Source: Taeniopygia guttata
Taxonomy: Eukaryota > Chordata > Aves > Passeriformes > Estrildidae
NCBI RefSeq assembly: GCF_048771995.1
Contig: NC_133034.1
Span: forward strand, 4,245,501-4,309,500
Reading direction: 5' to 3'
Length of the DNA stretch: 64,000 nucleotides
Below, piece by piece: positions 57,311-64,000 of the stretch. The translations under genes were made by a program, and so were the position numbers. Each line of letters opens with the position of its first letter. Position 1 is the first letter of the stretch. The notes below the pieces were generated by a model, which was given only the letters and a program-made list of their open reading frames with translations, was not told the origin of the DNA and did no database searches.

Positions 57311-60300
57311 CCTTGGCAGGTTGGATTCTTGGTGATGAAGCCTGCTATGAAATACAATGCTGTTTTGCCTGTAAGAGAGCGACATGGCACATGCTGTGTA
57401 TGCAGAGGAGAGGATCCTCAAGTGTCCCTGGACAGTCTTTGTTTCGACCAAATTTTGTTTCCAAATATTTGTAAGAGATTAGGGCTGAGGAGGGGTTTGC
57501 AGAGATTGACTGTAGTCGTCCAAGTGAGACCAGTGACTGAAATTTGTTTTAATTTAAGCTAACAATCTTGGGGACCTTCCTTTCGATAGAACAGCCACTC
57601 TGGCCGGTATGACTACTGATCTTAGGGGCTGTGAGTGTTCCAGTTTATTCCTGGCCCATGGAATGGTGCTGTTCAGTTTTGCTGGTAAGATTTATCTTAC
57701 TCAGCTTAGTCATTGCCACATCCAGGCACTGAGTGGGGAAATCTGTATTACCCAAATGGCATGAAACTCGTGTGCATTCTGAATTTCTTCTCCCGTGGTT
57801 GATGATCACAAGGAATACTCTTTTCTGAAGGGAAGTTATCAGTTGTATTCTGCAGCATCATTGACGGATGTCATAAACTCTAAATTATGACACTCTTTCA
57901 ATGAGATAACTGGATTTCAGAATACAGTTGGGGGTGGGGTTGGTGGGTTGGTTTTCCAAGCTTCTGGAGGGTCAGTAATGATCGGGGAAGAGAACACGAG
58001 TGCACAGCAGAGTCATGGCTGTTTGGTTGCACACATCTTCTGAGCCTGCTTGTGTGTTGTAATTGGCTGGTGTTTGAAGCCTGAAATTATGCCATGGTCT
58101 GGCAGGGAATAAGGCTGGTAGGAAGCTGAGAACTGCAGGGTGCTGCTCCTGGTCCTAAGGAAGCAAGGCACAACTTGTGCCATTTTGCTTCACATTGGTG
58201 TAAATTCTGCTGGAGGAGAGAGATGTGAGGGGGATTCCTCTGGATAATGGTGCAATACTGACCCAGCTTTCCTTCCGCATTGGGTCATTCCTACAAATTA
58301 CCACTTTTCCCTTGTGATGTTGAAAAGAATTGAAGATGAAAGGCTTGTTTCGTGACTTCCTGCTGCTGAGAATAAATTAGTCTCGTTACAAACCACTCCA
58401 GTTTGTAGTTGCTCCCCCAGGTGCCGTGTAGTGATGGGGGAGGGTGGGGTCAGCTCCAGGCAACTCACCTTTCAGCTGTCAAACAGTATGATACATAGGG
58501 CTACACTCATTACTGTTCAAGTGTTCTATGTTAGAATTTAATTTCTAAAATGTTTAAAAAAAGGCAAAAAATGGTGCTAAATCTTCACCCCTGAGCACGC
58601 TCGGTGAGACTGGTCATGCAGGCGTACAGTGCCAGGCTTTTCAACTATACTGTTTCTTTTTCAGGTGTTTGCCCTGTTCTGTGTCTTCAACAGTGTATAG
58701 TGTTTTCCTGATTTCAGTTTCTTTGACTAGGGATGACTAAAGGGTGGGGTGGGGAGGGTTAGTTGTCATTTTTTTTAAAGAACAGAATTTTAGGATTGAG
58801 AAACTTGGTTGGCTTAAGCCTGAAGTGGGACAGGTGATTTGGGACTGGGGAAGTCTTATCCTGTCCTGCTTCTATTTCCCCACTCAGTCTGTTTAAAAAA
58901 ACACAAACAAAACATAAATGCCTCTAAATATGTACTGTGTTCTTGTCTTGTTGCAGTGAGAAGAGAAGCTGGCAGATCAGAAACACTGGTCTGCTGCCTA
59001 AGGAACAGGCCCTCTCAGCATTAGTCCCATAAGGGTCCAGCTATAAAATCAGTTGAAAACTGTGTCAATAGCTAAGTCAGCTCAGAGAAATGTATGGCAA
59101 GGACAGGTGGTGTCAGGAAATAATCCCGTTTCTAGATCATTACATGGCAGCTATGCATAAGGATGAAAGAGGTGAACTGGGCACAAACTGTAGTTTGAAT
59201 TGCCTCAAGATGGAGACAACCAAAATTGGCCAATTGATGTGAGATTTTCTCTGTGTTTGCTTGGCTGGGACAGCTGGTTAGAGCTACTCCTCAAAGCAAC
59301 TGTTACCTGGTCTGATCTGGATTAACTCATCCTTAGAAGCAAGTGCCTTTTGGTCTAGAAGGGCTTATTCTCATGACAACCACAACTGATAAATAATCTC
59401 ACTGCAATGATGAAATGTCTTTGTTTTCTGGTAACTACAGGAGAATGTCTTTGATCACTGGAGTCTGTCAGTGTTGAAATGTTTCCACTGTGAGGTTCTT
59501 AATTTTTTTTCCATGTTGTTCAACAGTCAATCTCAACTGAAGCCATTTCAGTTTGGGAATGTTATATGGTCAAAATATCACATATCTACAATTTATCAGA
59601 ACAAAAAAAAAAAAATCTGTAAGGAAATCTAAGAGTTCATTTTAACCTTTGCACAGAATAATTTCTTTTCATAGTACATTAACAAACCTCTGCAGTCTTC
59701 ACTGACTATTAGTGCTGTTTTCTGTTTGTATCCAGAAATTACATGTTGTTTTATTGGGTTTTTTTTTGGTTAATTTATTTCCTTAAAGCAGGAGACCTCT
59801 TTTGACCTACAGTGCAGAGACGTCAGACCAATTCTTTATATTACACTTGGTTGCCTCCTACCTATATAATAATTTCTGAGTGTAAATAAGTGAACTCTAT
59901 CCTCTAATGAAGTATTGTAGAGAATAAATCATAATGGATAAAAATTACTTGTACTGTTCTCTTTATACAATTCCTCACAGCCTTTATGGGGGATAAGATG
60001 AAATCATTCTCATCTAGAAAGACAGACAATAGCAAACCTGTAAATTAGACCACATATTCAGAACCAGAGAGGTTGCCAGAGTGGGGTGACAGCTGTCTGG
60101 AACACAACAATAATCAAATAGGCTCACTACAAGAAAGCAAGAAAAAATAGTAGGAAAGTTAAAACCAAATATTAATTACATTTTATTAATAATGGCATAG
60201 CAGTGACTTTGTATCCTGAAATAATGTTTGCTTGACAATAACTTCCTATCAGTTGTCACGATGGTGAAATGTATAAAGTACATACATGTAGAGTACTCTA

Positions 60301-61446
60301 AATCTTTCTGAAACTCAAAATTGTTCTTTTGGGGTTTTGTCTTCTAAAATGAACTGAGAACAAATTATCTGTACCTTAGGGCTATAGTCTTCAGGTGATC
60401 TAAAAACTATTTCAGAGGAATAAAACACCCATCTTTCCAGATTCTTACTATTTTAATGTTTGCTTTCAGCCAGAATTAACTGAATTGTAGAATAGTTTTG
60501 AATTGGATCTCTGGCTTGTATGTTTCTTCCATACATTTTCAAATAATTGTTAACATTTTATCTATGGGAGCTGTATAGTTAGAAATGCTACATTTTCTGC
60601 CTGTGGCTCTTGGGAAGGGCAGCCCTGGATGTCAATGAACAGTCATAAAACCCTAAAAAAACCACCAGCCAAACCAAGGGGGAGGGTAGTTGTGACTTAA
60701 ATATGCCTGAGAAGCTCATTCATCATAGTACAACTATAAAGCAAAAACCTGTTTTCAGGTGCTGGTACTAGGAAGGCTACAAAGTCAATCCCTTAGGTAA
60801 TGTGAGGTGGGTGCTGTGACTAATGTGATTTCCAGGTTAATTCCAGCTGAATTTCTTTGTGAATTCTGAGTTACTCATATCCCTACTATCCCAGGGGAGT
60901 TACCAAGTGTGTTCTCTCAGCTTTGTTGGCAGGAATACAGTGGCTTAATTTGTATATTTTCATGTTATATGCTTTTCCTACTTGATTTTTTTGTTGTTGT
61001 TTTCCTGTTGAATCAGACATGAAATCTTTGCCTGCTGACTTTCATCAGAGGTTCTTACATGCACGTTGCATTCCGTGACCACAGGAACACTCAGCAGCTC
61101 ACAGGGAGGATGAGGCCAGGTAGAAGGGTGTGCATGTGACTGCACACTGAAATAGGTCAATCCAGGCTAAATATAAACCAGGATAATTCTCCTGGAATCA
61201 GTTTCTTCTGTTGTTACTTCTGTTTGAAATATGAAACAAAATGAATTTGTCATTTAGCACCAAACCACAATTGCAGAAAGATTGGCAGAAACTTCTAGAG
61301 GATACTTCCAAGGAAGAATACTAGCATTTTATTTAACACCAAAAAGAAATTTGTTTTATCTGTGATGGAGAAATGCCATTTTTACCTTGAAGATAAAAAT
61401 GAAAATCAGAACACTTACCTATACAACACAATAAATTGAATTGTGT

Positions 61447-61499
61447 AGGTATATATACCTATATATATATATAGGTGTATATAGGTATACCTATAGGTT
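61447..61499. repeat. Palindromic TA-rich microsatellite
   Basis: Alternating TATA runs with AGGTATATATACCT and TATAGGTATACCTATA palindromes, capable of hairpin formation. It lies downstream of AMMECR1L. Confidence 0.85.
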
Positions 61500-62718
61500 A
61501 TGTAGGTATAAATTAACACATACACTGATAGCATAAGGAGCAGTAGGATAGGGAAGTTCCTGAGATGGTTTTGCCACAGTCTGGGAAAAGATGACTTGTG
61601 AATGTGTTTGATGATCCCTCTCAAAACACAGCAAGCAAAGGAGAGTATTGCTATCATGTTCTTTAAACTGTATAATTCTACAAATTGAACAATAGCCAGA
61701 TTATTGAACCATATATTTTCTACGGTCAGCTAGACTGCTCTTACAGTCATATTAATTCTGACATAAATTATGTATTATCCAACTAGTTGATAATGCCATA
61801 TATGTATTTAAAAACTTAACAGATCATGTAGTTTTGCATTCAGAGTCTTACTATGACTTTATTAGTGGATATTAATATAACTTTGCTCATACATGTTTGT
61901 TCATTATGGGTTTGGATATATCATTTTAAATGGAGTAAAAATAAAGGTAAAATGGTGTGAAGACCTAAACCTGAAGAGTTATACTTTAAGTTCACAGATG
62001 AAAATCACACATGTCTGTACAATGCTGGCTACAGTGGCACACGGTGCTCTCAGTGGTTATCTCCACAAGAATCTGCCATCACACTGGCACTCCACAGAAA
62101 ATACATAATTACTGTTGGAAAGCTTAAAAAACTCCTATTAAAAAACAGATTTCTCCTGATGAATTAGAAGGAAAGCATATTACAAAATAGATTTGTGCTG
62201 GTAACAAGGATATCCTTGTTAGTTGTTCCTACATTTGATTACAGGGAGATGTTTAGCTGAGCACTTTGTAAGGTCTGTGTAGGTGCAATGAGTTGTTCCA
62301 GGAGCTGTGTTTAGACTGTGGCAACACAGGAATTACCATGATAAGTCTGTCTAACAATCTGCTCCTCAATACCACGTCTCCAGCAAGGATCAAAGCTTTT
62401 TGGCCTGGAATATGGAATATTAGAGACTTTGTTCATGATAAATTACATTTGGCCAAGTGTTTTTTTCCAATAGGTTTTTTTAGGATGTCACCAGTAAAGC
62501 TGCCTGAAGGTTCCTTTAGTCAGTGACTATTTTAATCAAGCTCACCTTACTTTTCTATGCATATTTTATCAATAAATGCCAAAACAGTCATTATTGGTGA
62601 GGAAGAAGCCAGTGCATTTTAAAAATAACAAAAGGTCAGGTACTCTGCTATGTTTGGTTTGTTGCAGCAGCTGAGCAATATTTACTATGGGGTTTATAAG
62701 TTTATTTTTTAAATTCCT

Positions 62719-62738
62719 AAAAAAAAAAAAAAAAAAAA
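62719..62738. repeat. Poly(A)20 tract
   Basis: Twenty consecutive A residues in the region downstream of AMMECR1L. The flanks do not identify a parent element. Confidence 0.9.
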
Positions 62739-63924
62739 GGTGGGGTGAAGCACCTTCCATTCAGGAACATTTTTATTTTGCTCTTGATACCTTAACCAAA
62801 CACATCAGTGATAATAAAATTAATCTTTCATGACAGCCTCTTTAACTGTACCTGTAAAATCTTGTTTTTGTATACTTAAGTAGAAGTTTTGTTTTCCTTG
62901 GGGGTAAACAAAAAGGGGAATTAATAACTTAAACTTCTGTGAGCTACGTACTGCTCTGAGAATCACAATGCTCAGAGTTGACGGGTTATTTGAGAAGCCA
63001 TCAGGATTCCAAGTGATTTTAAATGCTTCGCTCCTCAATCTGGCATGGATTTCTTTGTTTTCTCGTAAGCCTAATTGAAATTGTTTAATTTGCCAGATGT
63101 TCCCCAAGATATTTCCATTCCATCTTCCTGAATGTCTTTCTGCTTGTATCACTTAGAAAATTATTTTCCAATCAGTTTCTCTGCTATGCTCATTATCCAG
63201 ATAGAAAATACTAAAAATCTATTATTTGATCTCTTCATATTCTTCTAATTTATTTTTAATTAATTCCTTTACCATTCACCTAGGCTCAGATACAAGTTTA
63301 TGAGAATAGGAGTGTTTTCATCATAAATTCTTCAACAGTCTATTTTTGTCTTTCTTTAAGGGCACAAGATGACATAGTAAGGGCTAATAAGATGATTACT
63401 TTAAGAGTCTTAGGTTAGGCACTTACATGTGAGCTCCCTAGGGCAAACATTGCTCCACAAGTTATTTTGCTGGCAGTGTTGGGAGAATTATCTTCATTTT
63501 CAGCCTGCCTATGACTTTTAAGGGTCTGTAGATTACTTCTGGATAGTCTGAAAATTAACCTTCCTTATGAAGTGTGTTATTTATGATATCAATATTCCCT
63601 CCTTACAGTCTGAGGTCTATTAATCACAGTAAGCTAGACAGAAATTCTGGCACAGTCACAATTTTCCTAAGGTTAGAGTTTGCTGTCCAGCTGCCAGATG
63701 TTCTGGTAGTGAAATGAAGTTGTTTGTAGCTGCCTGACCCACTGGTGTGAAGGAAGATGCATTTATGTCTGGGTGCCCTCAGGTGCCCCTGGGCAGGCGG
63801 ATGCTGCTGTGCAGTCTGGTGAGGGGCAGAAGAGTTTGCTCACGTGAAGGACGAGTACTGTTTCCCTCGGTGTCCCCACACTCCTGCTCTTGGGCCCCGC
63901 TTCGTGCCTTGTAAGACTTTGGGT

Positions 63925-64000
63925 TCATGATCACACAATCCATTCGATTGGAAAAGATCTCTGAGGTCATCGAGTCCAACCTTTGAGTGAAAACCACCAT
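63925..64000 (-). mobile_element. CR1 LINE fragment cut by the window edge
   Basis: GATTGGAAAAGATCTCTGAG with ATCGAGTCCAACC and AACCACCAT is the CR1 3' region in minus orientation, of the GAGTCCAACC type. It continues beyond position 64000. The left end lies within the TCATGATCACACAATCC tail. Confidence 0.75.

Larger units (their letters stand above)
57311..63924. other. Downstream of AMMECR1L: long 3' UTR or intergenic DNA
   Basis: Mostly AT-rich sequence with poly(A)/poly(T) runs, a TA-rich microsatellite at 61447-61499, and only short open frames that look random. I recognise no exon, RNA gene or promoter. The first 1-2.6 kb may be alternative AMMECR1L 3' UTR. A slightly GC-richer patch lies at 63760-63920. 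Confidence 0.5.

Overview
The window is ordinary vertebrate nuclear DNA, almost certainly from a bird. It carries three protein genes in the same neighbourhood as on human chromosome 2q14.3, with compact introns. Its recognisable interspersed repeats are short, 3'-end fragments of CR1 LINEs, the typical avian pattern. I see no bacterial, phage or viral gene, no CRISPR array, no tRNA or rRNA gene and no intact mobile element.

Layout. Positions 1-20.9 kb hold the first 20 exons of UGGT1 on the minus strand. UGGT1 is the ER glycoprotein-folding sensor. Its 3' half, including the catalytic GT24 domain, lies off the left edge. Positions 20.4-23.3 kb are a GC-rich double CpG island, from which UGGT1 (leftward) and SAP130 (rightward) diverge head to head about 1.6 kb apart. 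Positions 22.5-42.3 kb hold the complete SAP130 gene, a SIN3A-HDAC corepressor subunit, in 21 exons. All splice phases close, giving 1,059 codons plus stop. Positions 42.3-44.7 kb are intergenic and hold a CR1 tail and a striking 25-unit, 20-bp minisatellite. Positions 44.7 to at least 57.3 kb hold the complete AMMECR1L gene, with six coding exons (310 codons) and a separate 5' UTR exon carrying two overlapping upstream ORFs. From about 57.3 kb onward there is 3' UTR and then AT-rich sequence with no gene I can recognise. A CR1 fragment is cut by the right edge.

Functional links. The three genes are neighbours but not an operon or a pathway: one works in the ER lumen, one in nuclear chromatin, and the third has a conserved domain of unresolved biochemistry. 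Shared control is plausible only for the divergent UGGT1/SAP130 pair.

No new biological system is evident. The points most worth a second look are: a GC-AG intron in SAP130 whose overlapping GT site would open a 157-codon alternative frame ending in a premature stop; the register-perfect minisatellite upstream of AMMECR1L; the overlapping uORF pair in AMMECR1L; a G-quadruplex-prone pentamer run beside the SAP130 start exon; and a UGGT1 start codon that must lie in exon 2, unlike mammals.
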